A stretch of 64,000 bases of DNA from JADJWR01 sp964509545. Its GTDB lineage: Bacteria; Pseudomonadota; Gammaproteobacteria; Burkholderiales; Burkholderiaceae_F. The position numbers were made by a program, and so were the translations under genes. Positions within the stretch are counted from its first letter, which is position 1. The number at the start of each line of letters is the position of its first letter. Shown here piece by piece: positions 18,234-26,718 of this stretch. The stretch is taken from the NCBI GenBank assembly GCA_964509545.1, contig CAZDXQ010000005.1, positions 71,914 to 135,913 of the forward strand. The letters are read 5' to 3'. The notes under the pieces were generated by a model. That model was not told where the DNA came from and did no database searches. It saw only the letters and a program-made list of their open reading frames with translations.

Positions 18234-18309
18234 TGGAGCGGGAAACGAGTCTCGAACTCGCGACCTCAACCTTGGCAAGGTTGCGCTCTACCAACTGAGC
18301 TATTCCCGC
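18234..18309 (-). tRNA. tRNA-Gly (anticodon GCC)
   Basis: The minus-strand sequence begins GCGGGAATAGCTCAGTTGG. It has anticodon GCC in AACCTTGCCAAGGTT, T-arm GAGTTCGAGACTC and an encoded CCA at 18236-18234. The acceptor stem GCGGGAA/TTCCCGC is fully paired. It lies 50 nt downstream of pgsA on the same strand. Confidence 0.95.
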
Positions 18310-18358
18310 GAAGGCGCGAATTATATCGGGCGAGACTGCCCTGTCAAAACACGAGGCC

Positions 18359-18937
18359 CTATGCCGCGTCGCGCCCGGCAAGATGCGGCCAGGCCAGGCG
18401 CAGGTAGTAGAACATCGAGTAAACGGTCAACGCGGCGGCGATGTAGATCAGCACCGTACCGATGGCCGCGATCGGGATCACGCCGAACAGTGGATCGTGA
18501 TACAGCAGTACCGGGATGGCGACCATCTGCATGATCGTCTTCAGCTTGCCCAGCCAGTTGACGGCGACGCTCGCCGACGCGCCGATCTGCGCCATCCACT
18601 CGCGCAGCGCGGAGACCGTGATCTCGCGGCCGATGATCACCAGCGCGACGAACTCGTCGATGCGACCGAGCGTCAGCAGCACGACCAGTGCCGCGCACAC
18701 CATCAGCTTGTCGGCCACCGGGTCGAGAAACGCGCCCATGCGCGTGATCAGCTTGTACTTGCGCGCCAGATAACCGTCGAAGCCGTCGGTGATCGCCGCC
18801 AGCGTGAACAGCGCGCATGCGGTCGCGTTCTGCCAGTGCGCAGGAAAGACCGATGACGGCAGGTAGAACACGCCGATGACCATCGGGATCATGGCGATCC
18901 GCGCCCAGGTCAGGAACATCGGCAGGTTCATCGGCAT
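18359..18937 (-). CDS. pgsA: CDP-diacylglycerol-glycerol-3-phosphate 3-phosphatidyltransferase
   Basis: A 192-residue integral membrane enzyme that makes phosphatidylglycerol phosphate, the committed step to phosphatidylglycerol and cardiolipin. The CDP-alcohol phosphotransferase signature DG-x2-AR-x8-G-x3-D-x3-D is complete: D54, G55, A58, R59, G68, D72 and D76. About five hydrophobic segments surround it. It lies between uvrC and the Gly/Cys/Leu tRNAs, a linkage shared with E. coli and other proteobacteria, and is probably co-transcribed with uvrC. Confidence 0.93.
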   Translation of the reverse strand: MPMNLPMFLTWARIAMIPMVIGVFYLPSSVFPAHWQNATACALFTLAAITDGFDGYLARKYKLITRMGAFLDPVADKLMVCAALVVLLTLGRIDEFVALVIIGREITVSALREWMAQIGASASVAVNWLGKLKTIMQMVAIPVLLYHDPLFGVIPIAAIGTVLIYIAAALTVYSMFYYLRLAWPHLAGRDAA

Positions 18938-19016
18938 GGCGGATCAGCGCAACTGGCGCGGGGCGCGGGGCGATCGTCTTCAGGGGGAAGGAAACACGGT
19001 AAGCGGGCGCCTCATG

Positions 19017-20882
19017 CTACCCGCCCTGTCCGTGCAGCTGCGCGTGAATGCGCTCGGCGAGCTTACGGGAAACACCATCGACCTGGGCAATGTCTTCGAT
19101 CGAGGCCGACATCAGTCCGCGCAGTCCGCCGAAGCGCGCCAGCAGGCGCTGCCGGCGCTTCGGGCCGATGCCTTCCATGTCCTGCAGCTGCGAACTCTGG
19201 CGCGGCTTGGCGCGCCGGGCACGCATGCCGGTGATGGCGAAGCGATGCGCCTCGTCGCGGATCTGCGCAATCAGCAGCAGCGCCTGCGATTCCCGGCCAA
19301 GGTGCATCGGCGCGCGGCCGTCGGCAAACACCAACTCCTCCAGGCCGACCTTGCGCTCGGGTCCCTTGGCCACGCCGACGAGCAGCCCCGCGTCGAGCCC
19401 GAGCTCGGCGAAGACCTGACGCGCCGTTTCGACCTGTCCGGCGCCGCCGTCGATCAGAACCAGCGACGGCGGGGTCCCCTCGCCGCGTGCGAGGCGCTGA
19501 TAGCGCCGTGCGAGCGCCTGCCGCATCGCGGCGTAGTCGTCGCCCGGCGCGACATCGTCGATATTGAAGCGGCGGTACTCGGCCGGCTGCATCGCGTGGT
19601 CGTGATAGACGACGCACGCCGCCTGCGTCGCTTCGCCCATGGTGTGGCTGACATCGAAGCACTCGACGCGCAGACGGGCGGGATCGCCGTCCGGCACGTC
19701 CAGCGCCAGCGTCTCGATCAGGGCCCGCGTGCGTGCCTGCTGCGAACCCTCTTCGGCCAGCCTACGCGCCAGCGCCAGCCTGGCGTTGGCCTCGGCCATT
19801 TCGAGCCAGCGCCGTCCACTGCCCTGCGGCTGGCGCAGAACCTGCAGCCGCTCGCCTGCCGGGCGGATCATCGGCGTCAGCTCGTCGGCATCGAGCTCGC
19901 CATTGACGATCAGCACCGGCGGCGCCGAAAGATCAGCGTAGTGCTGCGAGACGAAGGCCTCGAGCACCTCGCTGGCCGCGGCGTCCTCGGCGGCGCGCGC
20001 CGGAAAGAACGGGCGATCGCCGAGATGACGGCCGCCGCGCACCATGGCCAGATTGACGCAGGCCAGGCCGTTTTCGATCACGACGGCGATCACGTCGGCG
20101 TCGGTGTCGCCGCCCGTGGTATCGACTGCCTGCTGGTGCAGCACGCGCGACAGGCTGCCGAGCTGGTCGCGCACAGCGGCGGCGTCCTCGAAGCGCAGTT
20201 CGGCGGCCAGCTGCTGCATCTTCGCTTCGAGCTCGGCCGTCACTTCGTCGCTTGCGCCGCGCAGGAAGCGCAGCGCGCGATCGACGTCGGCCGCATAGGC
20301 GTCGGCACCGATCAGTCCGACGCAGGGGGCGCTGCAGCGCTGGATCTGGTGCAGCAGGCACGGCCGCGAACGGTTGCTGAAGACCGTGTCCTCGCAGGTG
20401 CGCAGGCGGAACACCTTCTGCAGCACGCGGATGCTGTCCTTCACCGCCCAGGCATTCGGATACGGCCCGAAGAACCGCGCCCGGCGGTCGGGCGCGCCGC
20501 GAAAGTAGGCGATGCGCGGGAACGCGTGCGCGCTGAACTTCAGGTACGGATACGACTTGTCGTCGCGGAACAGGATGTTGTAGCGCGGCGCCAGCTGCTT
20601 GATCAGATTGTTCTCGAGCAGCAACGCCTCCGCCTCGGAGCGCGTCACGGTCGTGTCGATCGCGGCGACACGCTCGAGCATGTGTGCCGTGCGCGGCCCG
20701 ACGCCCCGGCTGAAGTAGGAGCCGACGCGCCGGCGCAGATCGCGGGCCTTGCCGACGTACAGCACGTGGCCCGAGGCATCGAGCATGCGGTAGACGCCGG
20801 GAAGGTGCGGTAGGCCGTCGACCGTCGCTCGCGGATCGAACGCGGCGGCTGCGCCGCTGCCTGATTGTTCCGAGGATGACAC
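19017..20882 (-). CDS. uvrC: Excinuclease ABC subunit C
   Basis: The nuclease subunit of nucleotide excision repair, 621 residues from GTG 20882; the upstream in-frame extension is not UvrC-like. Domains in order: a GIY-YIG 3'-incision domain (LPGVYRMLDASGHVLYVGKA), a cysteine-containing region (RCSAPCVGLI), a UVR domain contacting UvrB (LEAKMQQLAAELRFEDAAAVRDQL), an RNase-H-like 5'-incision domain (VECFDVSHTMG, VLIDGGAGQV) and C-terminal helix-hairpin-helix motifs (DMEGIGPKRRQRLLARFGG). It acts in the cytoplasm with UvrA and UvrB. pgsA follows downstream after 79 nt. Confidence 0.95.
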   Translation of the reverse strand: MSSSEQSGSGAAAAFDPRATVDGLPHLPGVYRMLDASGHVLYVGKARDLRRRVGSYFSRGVGPRTAHMLERVAAIDTTVTRSEAEALLLENNLIKQLAPRYNILFRDDKSYPYLKFSAHAFPRIAYFRGAPDRRARFFGPYPNAWAVKDSIRVLQKVFRLRTCEDTVFSNRSRPCLLHQIQRCSAPCVGLIGADAYAADVDRALRFLRGASDEVTAELEAKMQQLAAELRFEDAAAVRDQLGSLSRVLHQQAVDTTGGDTDADVIAVVIENGLACVNLAMVRGGRHLGDRPFFPARAAEDAAASEVLEAFVSQHYADLSAPPVLIVNGELDADELTPMIRPAGERLQVLRQPQGSGRRWLEMAEANARLALARRLAEEGSQQARTRALIETLALDVPDGDPARLRVECFDVSHTMGEATQAACVVYHDHAMQPAEYRRFNIDDVAPGDDYAAMRQALARRYQRLARGEGTPPSLVLIDGGAGQVETARQVFAELGLDAGLLVGVAKGPERKVGLEELVFADGRAPMHLGRESQALLLIAQIRDEAHRFAITGMRARRAKPRQSSQLQDMEGIGPKRRQRLLARFGGLRGLMSASIEDIAQVDGVSRKLAERIHAQLHGQGG

Positions 20883-20906
20883 GCTGCTTCGACCGTCGGC
20901 CGGCTC

Positions 20907-20912
20907 TATAAT
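20907..20912 (+). promoter_or_regulatory. Candidate -10 element for efp
   Basis: A perfect TATAAT lies in the uvrC-efp divergent region, 77 nt before the efp ATG. The -35 region at the proper spacing (around CTGCTT) is poor, so the promoter may rely on an activator or on upstream elements. Confidence 0.4.
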
Positions 20913-20989
20913 TGCAGGCTTTTCAAGCACTTGATGCCGCCGGCGATTGTACGAGGCGCGGGGGCACGTCACTGTCAGGACACCGAATC

Positions 20990-21556
20990 ATGGCCAAGAT
21001 CCTCGCGACCGAAATCCGCGCCGGCAATCTGCTCGAGCTCGACAAGCGCATCTGGCGCGTACTGAAATCGCACCACGTGCACGTCGGCGGCCGCGGCGGC
21101 GCCTACATGCAGATCGAGATCAAGGACGTCGAGAGCGGGCAGAAGCGAAACGAGCGCCTGTCGACCGACGAACGCGTCGAGCGCCCGTTCATCGATCGGC
21201 GCACGATGACCTATTCGTACCAGGACGGTAGCAACTACGTGTTCATGGACAACGAGACCTACGAGCAGCTGTCGCTCGGCGCCGATTTCCTCGAAGGGCA
21301 ATCCGACTACCTGCTGCCGAACATGGAGGTCGAGATCAACTTTCACAATGAGCGGCCGATCGGCATCCAGCTGCCGACCAGCGTCGTGCTCGAAGTGATC
21401 GAAACCGAGCCCGGCATCAAGAACGCGACGGCCACGACGTCGTTCAAGCCGGCCAAGCTGGAAACCGGCATCACGGTGCAGGTGCCGCCGTTCGTCAATA
21501 CCGGCGAGAAGATCCGCATCAGCACCGACGACGGCTCGTACATCGAGCGCGCCTGA
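20990..21556 (+). CDS. efp: Translation elongation factor P, K-loop type with Arg at the tip
   Basis: EF-P relieves ribosome stalling at polyproline. The 188-residue protein starts at ATG 20990 (MAKILATEIRAGNLLELDKR) and has the three beta domains ending VPPFVNTGEKIRISTDDGSY. The tip loop that enters the peptidyl-transferase centre reads HVGGRGGAYMQ, with Arg35 at the position of the modified Lys in PGKGGAY-type alphaproteobacterial and E. coli EF-Ps. It is not the SGRNAA loop rhamnosylated by EarP that is usual in Betaproteobacteria. No earP gene adjoins it. Whether Arg35 is modified is unknown. Confidence 0.93.
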   Translation: MAKILATEIRAGNLLELDKRIWRVLKSHHVHVGGRGGAYMQIEIKDVESGQKRNERLSTDERVERPFIDRRTMTYSYQDGSNYVFMDNETYEQLSLGADFLEGQSDYLLPNMEVEINFHNERPIGIQLPTSVVLEVIETEPGIKNATATTSFKPAKLETGITVQVPPFVNTGEKIRISTDDGSYIERA

Positions 21557-21604
21557 AGTCGTGCGCGGCGCGGCGCTGCACCTCATTCGCAGCGGAGCCG
21601 ATTG

Positions 21605-22819
21605 ATGAACCGATCGCCTGCACCGTCGACGCCGGCCGCGCTGGCCGGCGTGCGCGTGATCGAGATGGGCCAGCTGATCGCCGGGCCGTTCGCCGGCAAG
21701 ATGCTCGGCGAATTCGGCGCCGACGTGATCAAGATCGAGCCGCCGGGCGACGGCGACCCGCTGCGCAAGTGGCGGATGCTCAAGGACGGCACGTCGGTGT
21801 GGTGGCAGGTGCAGTCGCGCAACAAGCGATCGGTCACGCTCGATCTGCGACTGGCCGACGGTCAGGAAATCGCCCGCCGCCTGATCGCCGGCGCCGACGT
21901 CCTGATCGAGAACTTCAGGCCCGGCACGCTCGAAGGCTGGGGTCTCGGCTGGGAGCAGCTGAGCGCCATCAACTCCGGCCTGGTGATGCTGCGCATCTCC
22001 GGCTATGGGCAGACCGGTCCGTATCGCGACCTGCCCGGCTTCGGCGCCATCGGCGAAGCGATGGGTGGCCTGCGCCACCTTACCGGCGAGCCCGGGCGCG
22101 TTCCGGTGCGCGTCGGCGTGTCGATCGGCGACACGCTGGCGGCGCTGCACGGCGTGATCGGCGTCATGATGGCCCTGCATCACCGCAAGGCAAACGGCGG
22201 CGCCGGGCAGGTCATCGACGTGGCGCTGCACGAAGCGGTATTCAACGTGATGGAAAGCCTGATCCCCGAGTACAGCGTCTTCGGCGCCGTGCGCGAAGCG
22301 GCCGGCAGCGCGCTTCCCGGCATCGCCCCGTCGAATGCCTACCGCTGCAGCGATGGCTATGTGCTGATCTCGGGCAACGGCGACAGCATCTTCAGGCGGC
22401 TGATGGAGGCGATCGGCCGCAAGGATCTGGCGGACGCTCCCGATCTGGCCGGCAATGTCGGCAGGGTGGCCCGCGTTGCCGAGATCGATGCCGCGATCGA
22501 GCACTGGACCGAGACGCGAACGGTCGACGGCGCGGTGAAAGCGATGGCGGCGGCGCGGGTGCCGGCCGGCAAGGTGTACACGGCGAAGGACATCCACGAG
22601 GATCCGCACTATCGAGCGCGCGAAATGATCGTCCAACAGGAGACCCGCGACGGCTGGTCGCTCGACGTCCCGGGCGTGGTGCCCAAATTGTCGGCGACCC
22701 CGGGGACGTTGCGTTCGGCCGCGCCCCACCTGGGACAGGACACGGATGCGGTGCTGCGCGAACTCGGCCTTGCCGATGCGGCGATCGCCGACCTTCGCGC
22801 CAAAGGCGTGCTCGGCTGA
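21605..22819 (+). CDS. CaiB/BaiF family CoA-transferase (formyl-CoA/succinyl-CoA type)
   Basis: A 404-residue class III CoA-transferase. Start ATG 21605 is preceded by GGAG 7 nt upstream. Motifs are GVRVIEMGQLIAGPFAGKMLGEFGADVIKIE, NKRSVTLDL, LIENFRPGTLEGWGLG and GYGQTGPYRDLPGFGAIGEAMGG. The last includes the region after the catalytic aspartate in frc-type enzymes. It moves CoA between organic acids without covalent loss to the medium. It differs from the paralogue at 2612 (IAGPFAGK rather than LLPGPALS), so the two probably serve different acids. It is separated from efp by 48 nt. Confidence 0.85.
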   Translation: MNRSPAPSTPAALAGVRVIEMGQLIAGPFAGKMLGEFGADVIKIEPPGDGDPLRKWRMLKDGTSVWWQVQSRNKRSVTLDLRLADGQEIARRLIAGADVLIENFRPGTLEGWGLGWEQLSAINSGLVMLRISGYGQTGPYRDLPGFGAIGEAMGGLRHLTGEPGRVPVRVGVSIGDTLAALHGVIGVMMALHHRKANGGAGQVIDVALHEAVFNVMESLIPEYSVFGAVREAAGSALPGIAPSNAYRCSDGYVLISGNGDSIFRRLMEAIGRKDLADAPDLAGNVGRVARVAEIDAAIEHWTETRTVDGAVKAMAAARVPAGKVYTAKDIHEDPHYRAREMIVQQETRDGWSLDVPGVVPKLSATPGTLRSAAPHLGQDTDAVLRELGLADAAIADLRAKGVLG

Positions 22820-22825
22820 CCGCCC

Positions 22826-23863
22826 CTACGCGGCGGAGGAGGCGGCGTTGAGCGCGGTGACCTCGTCGCGGGCGGCGAGATAACGCGGCTCGCGCAGCAG
22901 TTCCTCGATCGATGGCGGCATTCCGCGCGGCGCGATGCGTGCCAGCCTCTGCCCGAAAGCCGCCGTGCGCCGCCAGCGGATCGCCCCAAGCAGTTCGTCG
23001 GCGGCGGCCGCGGCATTGCAGACGAGGACGAAGTCGCAGCCGGCATCGAGCGCCGCCTGTGCGCGTTCGACGATACCCCCGGCAACCGCCGCGCCCTCCA
23101 TCGACAGGTCGTCGCTGAAAACGGCGCCGGTGAAGCCGAGCTGCCGGCGCAGCACGCCCTTGATCCAGCGCGCGGAGAAGCCCGCCGGCAAGGTGTCCAC
23201 ATGCGGGAAGACCACGTGCGCCGGCATGACGCCGGCGAGCGCAACGCCGAGCCAGCGGTATGGCGCCGCGTCGGCATCAAGGATTTCGTCGCGCCGGCGT
23301 TCGTCGACGGGAACCGCGGTGTGCGAGTCGGCCGCTGGCCAGCCATGTCCCGGAAAGTGTTTGCCGCAGTTGGCCATGCCGGCGAGCGCCATCCCATGTG
23401 TCAGCTGCGCCGCCAGCAGCGCCACGACGCGCGGGTCGCGGTGCAGCGCGCGGTCGCCAATCACGCTGCTGCGTCCCCACTCGAGGTCGAGCACCGGCGC
23501 GAAGCTCAGGTCGACGCCATGCGCACGCAACTCGGCGGCGATGACGTAGCCGGTGGCCAGCGCGAGGCGGCAGGCGCGCAGCGCGTCTTCGTCCCACAAC
23601 GCGCCGAGCCGCGCCATCGGTGCGATGCGGGTGAACGGCGACGCGCGGAAGCGCTGCACGCGCCCGCCCTCGTGGTCGACGGCAATGAGAAGCGGCGGCG
23701 AACGCAGGGCGCGGATCTCCGCCGTCAGCGCGCAAAGCTGCTCGCTCGAGGCGAAGTTGCGGGCGAAAAGGATCACCATGCCGACCCGCGGATGCCGCAG
23801 CCGGCGGCGGTCGGCGTCGGTGAGCGCCGTGCCTTCGACATCGACAACGACCGGTCCGAGCAT
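22826..23863 (-). CDS. nagZ: Beta-N-acetylhexosaminidase NagZ
   Basis: A cytosolic glycoside hydrolase family 3 enzyme of 345 residues that removes GlcNAc from 1,6-anhydro-MurNAc muropeptides in peptidoglycan recycling. Visible are the NagZ signature KHFPGHG (168-174), the catalytic loop histidine in DSHTAVP (H181) and the nucleophile aspartate in FSDDLSMEGA. No signal peptide, as expected. ATG 23863 directly abuts the acpS stop, making nagZ the last gene of the long minus-strand cluster. The 3' end converges on the CoA-transferase gene with a 6-nt gap. Confidence 0.93.
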   Translation of the reverse strand: MLGPVVVDVEGTALTDADRRRLRHPRVGMVILFARNFASSEQLCALTAEIRALRSPPLLIAVDHEGGRVQRFRASPFTRIAPMARLGALWDEDALRACRLALATGYVIAAELRAHGVDLSFAPVLDLEWGRSSVIGDRALHRDPRVVALLAAQLTHGMALAGMANCGKHFPGHGWPAADSHTAVPVDERRRDEILDADAAPYRWLGVALAGVMPAHVVFPHVDTLPAGFSARWIKGVLRRQLGFTGAVFSDDLSMEGAAVAGGIVERAQAALDAGCDFVLVCNAAAAADELLGAIRWRRTAAFGQRLARIAPRGMPPSIEELLREPRYLAARDEVTALNAASSAA

Positions 23864-24280
23864 CTAATCCTCCGCCGTTGCTGTTGCGTCGACGACTTCC
23901 GCCACGACGAAGGCCATCGCCAGCGTCTGCTCGTCGGTCACCGACACCGACAGGCGCAGCCGCTTGTCGCGCAGCAGGTCGGCGAGCGCGCCGTGCGCGA
24001 CAAGCTGCGGCTGGCCCGAAGGCGCGTTGACGATCTCGGCGGCGCGCCAGCTCATCGGTGCGCGCATGCCCAGTCCGATGGCTTTCGACACCGCCTCCTT
24101 CGCCGCGAAGCGGGTGGCGAGGAACGCCACGCCGCGGCGCGCCGAACGCCTGCGCCGCGCCTCGTAACGCAGCCGCTCCTGCGGGCCGAGAATGCGCTCG
24201 ACGAAGCGCTCGCCGAAACGATCGAGCGCCGCGGCGATGCGTTCGATCTCGACCAGGTCGGTGCCGATGCCGTAGATCAC
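23864..24280 (-). CDS. acpS: Holo-[acyl-carrier-protein] synthase
   Basis: Transfers 4'-phosphopantetheine from CoA to the serine of ACP; 138 residues. The two magnesium-binding signatures are present: GIGTDLVEIERI with the aspartate at position 8, and LATRFAAKEAVSKAIG with its glutamate. Its target acpP is in the same gene cluster (36336-36578). The ATG overlaps the pdxJ stop by 4 nt, the classical pdxJ-acpS pairing. Confidence 0.95.
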   Translation of the reverse strand: MIYGIGTDLVEIERIAAALDRFGERFVERILGPQERLRYEARRRRSARRGVAFLATRFAAKEAVSKAIGLGMRAPMSWRAAEIVNAPSGQPQLVAHGALADLLRDKRLRLSVSVTDEQTLAMAFVVAEVVDATATAED

Positions 24281-25044
24281 GCCGTCTCGCGCGTCGCGAC
24301 CTCGGCGCTACGAATCGCCGCCACGTACATGCGTACCGTCGCCGCCATGCCGAACTCCAGCGCATCGGCGGTCAGCGCATGGCCGATCGACACCTCGAGC
24401 ACGCCCGGCACGGCTGCAAGAAATGGTGGCAGGTTGTCGCGATTCAGGTCATGCCCGGCATTGACCCCCAGCCCCGCTGCCTGCGCCGCCTCGGCGGCCG
24501 CCCGGTACCGCGCAAGCTGCACCGCCTGCTCGGCCGTGCCGAAGGCCTTCGCATAGGGCTCTGTGTAGAGCTCGACCCGGTCGGCGCCCAGCGCACGCGC
24601 CGCCTGCATCGCCTCCGCGACCGGATCCATAAACAGGCTGACCCGCACGCCGAGCGCGCGGGCCTCCTCGATCATCGGGCGCAAGCGGTCGCCGTCGAGC
24701 GCCAGGTCCCAGCCATGGTCGGAGGTGAAGGCGCCCGTCTCGTCCGGCACGAACGTGCACTGCTGCGGCCGCACCGCACGCACGTACTCCATCAACTGAT
24801 GGAAAGGATTGCCTTCGATGTTGAACTCCGCCGCCGGCCAGTTGGCCAGCAGCGCCGCCAGTTCGCGCACGTCGTCGCCGCGCACGTGGCGACCGTCGGG
24901 CCGCGGGTGCACCGTGATGCCGTCGGCACCGGCCTGAAGCGCGATGGCGGCGAACCTGGTCACGCTCGGAATGCCCAGCGCGCGCGTGTTGCGCACCAGC
25001 GCGATCTTGTTCAGATTGACGCTCAGCGCGGTCACTTCCGTCAC
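24277..25044 (-). CDS. pdxJ: Pyridoxine 5'-phosphate synthase, VNLNK variant
   Basis: Condenses 3-amino-1-hydroxyacetone 1-phosphate and deoxyxylulose 5-phosphate to pyridoxine 5'-phosphate; 255 residues, TIM barrel. Substrate-binding histidines are in ADGITVHPRPDGRHVRGDD (H46, H53), with FNIEGNP, TSDHGWDL and GVNAGHDLN further on. The first strand reads LSVNLNKIALVRN instead of the usual VNIDHVATLRQARG, and the FNIEGNP/TSDHGWD forms go with it. This is the variant type I recall from Xanthomonas and some Alphaproteobacteria rather than the E. coli-like form. Both ends overlap neighbours by 4 nt. Confidence 0.9.
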   Translation of the reverse strand: MTEVTALSVNLNKIALVRNTRALGIPSVTRFAAIALQAGADGITVHPRPDGRHVRGDDVRELAALLANWPAAEFNIEGNPFHQLMEYVRAVRPQQCTFVPDETGAFTSDHGWDLALDGDRLRPMIEEARALGVRVSLFMDPVAEAMQAARALGADRVELYTEPYAKAFGTAEQAVQLARYRAAAEAAQAAGLGVNAGHDLNRDNLPPFLAAVPGVLEVSIGHALTADALEFGMAATVRMYVAAIRSAEVATRETA

Positions 25045-25799
25045 AGCTCCTTCAGGTCCCGCAGGATGCGGCGCGTGTTCAGCGGCCGACCGTCGAGATG
25101 GTAGCGAATGATCAGGCGCAGCATCGCGCGCGCTTCCACCGCCACCGCCGGAGCGGCGAATTCGCCCGCCGCCATCGCCAGCGCCGTAGTCCCGGCAACG
25201 CTGACCCCGTCACTGTCGCCGTCGAGCCGCACCAGCCCGCGCTGCGGGTCGACGCGATAGCGCAGCTGCGGCGCCACAGGCTGGCCGTCGGCGCAGACCT
25301 CGAGCGACGGCAGATAGCCGATTTCGCGCAGCAGTTCGAACTCGAAGGCGCGAAGCGCTGCGCCCAGCCGCGCATCGTCATCGGCCAGGGCACGCAGCGC
25401 GCGCATGTAGGCGGCGAACAACTGCGGATGAGCGTCGGCGCGCGCCAGCAGCCGGACGATCAGTTCGTTAAGGTAGAAGCCGGCCAGCAGCGCGTCGCCG
25501 CGCAGCGGCACAAGCCCGCCGGTCCATTCGGCGCGGACCAGCGTCTTGACCTCGCCACGGCCAGACCAGGCCAGCGACAGCGCCGAAAACGGCGACAGCA
25601 GTCCGCGCAGCTGCGACGTGCGCCGCTTCGCCCCACGCGCCACGAGCGCCACCCTGCCGTGGTCGCGCGTCAGCGCCTCGACGATCAGGCTCGTCTCCCG
25701 CCACGGGTAGCTGTGCAGCACGAACCCCGGCTGGTGCTCGACCCGCGCGTCACCGCCGCGACGGCGCGAGGCCACGGCAGCCTGCCCGCCGTCATTCAT
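25041..25799 (-). CDS. recO: DNA repair protein RecO
   Basis: Recombination mediator that helps RecR load RecA on SSB-coated DNA; 252 residues. The N-terminal OB-fold begins EHQPGFVLHSYPWRETSLIVEALTRDHGRVALVARGAKR, the family hallmark. The rest is helical, ending RLIIRYHLDGRPLNTRRILRDL. The C-terminal zinc-finger cysteines of some RecO proteins are absent, as in most proteobacteria. It overlaps era by 8 nt and pdxJ by 4 nt. Confidence 0.92.
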   Translation of the reverse strand: MNDGGQAAVASRRRGGDARVEHQPGFVLHSYPWRETSLIVEALTRDHGRVALVARGAKRRTSQLRGLLSPFSALSLAWSGRGEVKTLVRAEWTGGLVPLRGDALLAGFYLNELIVRLLARADAHPQLFAAYMRALRALADDDARLGAALRAFEFELLREIGYLPSLEVCADGQPVAPQLRYRVDPQRGLVRLDGDSDGVSVAGTTALAMAAGEFAAPAVAVEARAMLRLIIRYHLDGRPLNTRRILRDLKEL

Positions 25800-26715
25800 A
25801 ACCGAGGCTTTTCAGGGCGCGCGCATCGTCGCTCCAGCCGCGACGCACGCTGACATGGGTCTGTAGGTGCACCGGCTTGCCGAGCAGTTCCTCGATATCG
25901 AGACGCGCCAGCCGGCCGATTTCGCGCAGCTTGGCACCGCCCGCACCGATGACGATCGCTTTGTGCGCATCGCGCTCGACGAGCAGGGTAGCGACGATCT
26001 CGGCGCGCCGGGCGTCTTCGTTCCAGCGATCGATCGTCACCGCGATGCCGTAAGGCAGCTCGTCACCGAGCAGGCGAAATGCCTTTTCACGGATCGCCTC
26101 GGCCGCGAGGAAGCGAAGGCTGCGGTCGGTGAACTCATCGGCCTCGAACAAGGGTTCGCCCGGCGGCAGTCGCCGGCCGACCTCGTCGAGCAGGTCGTCG
26201 AGCTGGCGCCGCTTCTCGGCGCTGACCGGCACGACGGCAGCAAACGGATAGCGCGCCGACGCCTCGGCGATGCGCGGCAGGAGCAGGTTGCGGTCGGCCA
26301 GCAGGTCGGTCTTGTTCAGCGCCAGGATCACGTTGCCGCGATCGGCGGGCAGCAGGTCGACAACGGCCTGGTCCTCGGCGGAAAAGCCGCGCGCGTCGAT
26401 CACCAGCACGATGACGTCGGCATCGGCAAGCGCGGCGCGCACGCTCTCGTTCATGCGCCTGGCCAGCGCCGAGCGCTGGCGGCGCTGCAGGCCCGGCGTA
26501 TCGATGAAGATGTACTGAGTCGTCGCCGGCGGCACCCCACGCGTCAGCACGCCGAGCACGCGCAGCCGCGTCGTCTGCGGCTTGCGCGAGGTAATGGAGA
26601 CATGCTCGCCGACGACGGCGTTGAGCAGTGTTGACTTGCCGACGTTGGGCCGGCCGACGATCGCCACGAAGCCCGTGCGCGGGCCCGCCGCGTCAGCCTC
26701 GATCGCGGCCGGCAT
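25792..26715 (-). CDS. era: GTPase Era
   Basis: Ribosome-assembly GTPase binding the 3' end of 16S rRNA; 307 residues. G1 is GRPNVGKS, G3 DTPG, G4 NKTD and G5 around VSAEK, in an N-terminal G domain. The C-terminal KH domain contains IVIGAGGAKLREIG, followed by the terminal LKSLGYE-type tail. An N-terminal stretch of about 14 residues precedes the G domain. It follows rnc with a 3-nt gap; the rnc-era-recO order is the conserved RNA-processing operon. Confidence 0.95.
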   Translation of the reverse strand: MPAAIEADAAGPRTGFVAIVGRPNVGKSTLLNAVVGEHVSITSRKPQTTRLRVLGVLTRGVPPATTQYIFIDTPGLQRRQRSALARRMNESVRAALADADVIVLVIDARGFSAEDQAVVDLLPADRGNVILALNKTDLLADRNLLLPRIAEASARYPFAAVVPVSAEKRRQLDDLLDEVGRRLPPGEPLFEADEFTDRSLRFLAAEAIREKAFRLLGDELPYGIAVTIDRWNEDARRAEIVATLLVERDAHKAIVIGAGGAKLREIGRLARLDIEELLGKPVHLQTHVSVRRGWSDDARALKSLGYE

Positions 26716-26718
26716 CGG

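Noticed and set aside
17928..18309. The tRNA cluster as an integration site for a mobile element
   Set aside because: No integrase gene, no duplicated tRNA 3' end and no compositional break were seen on either side.
18876..20813. A 645-codon plus-strand frame across uvrC
   Set aside because: It lies wholly antisense to uvrC, has no ribosome site and no recognisable domain.
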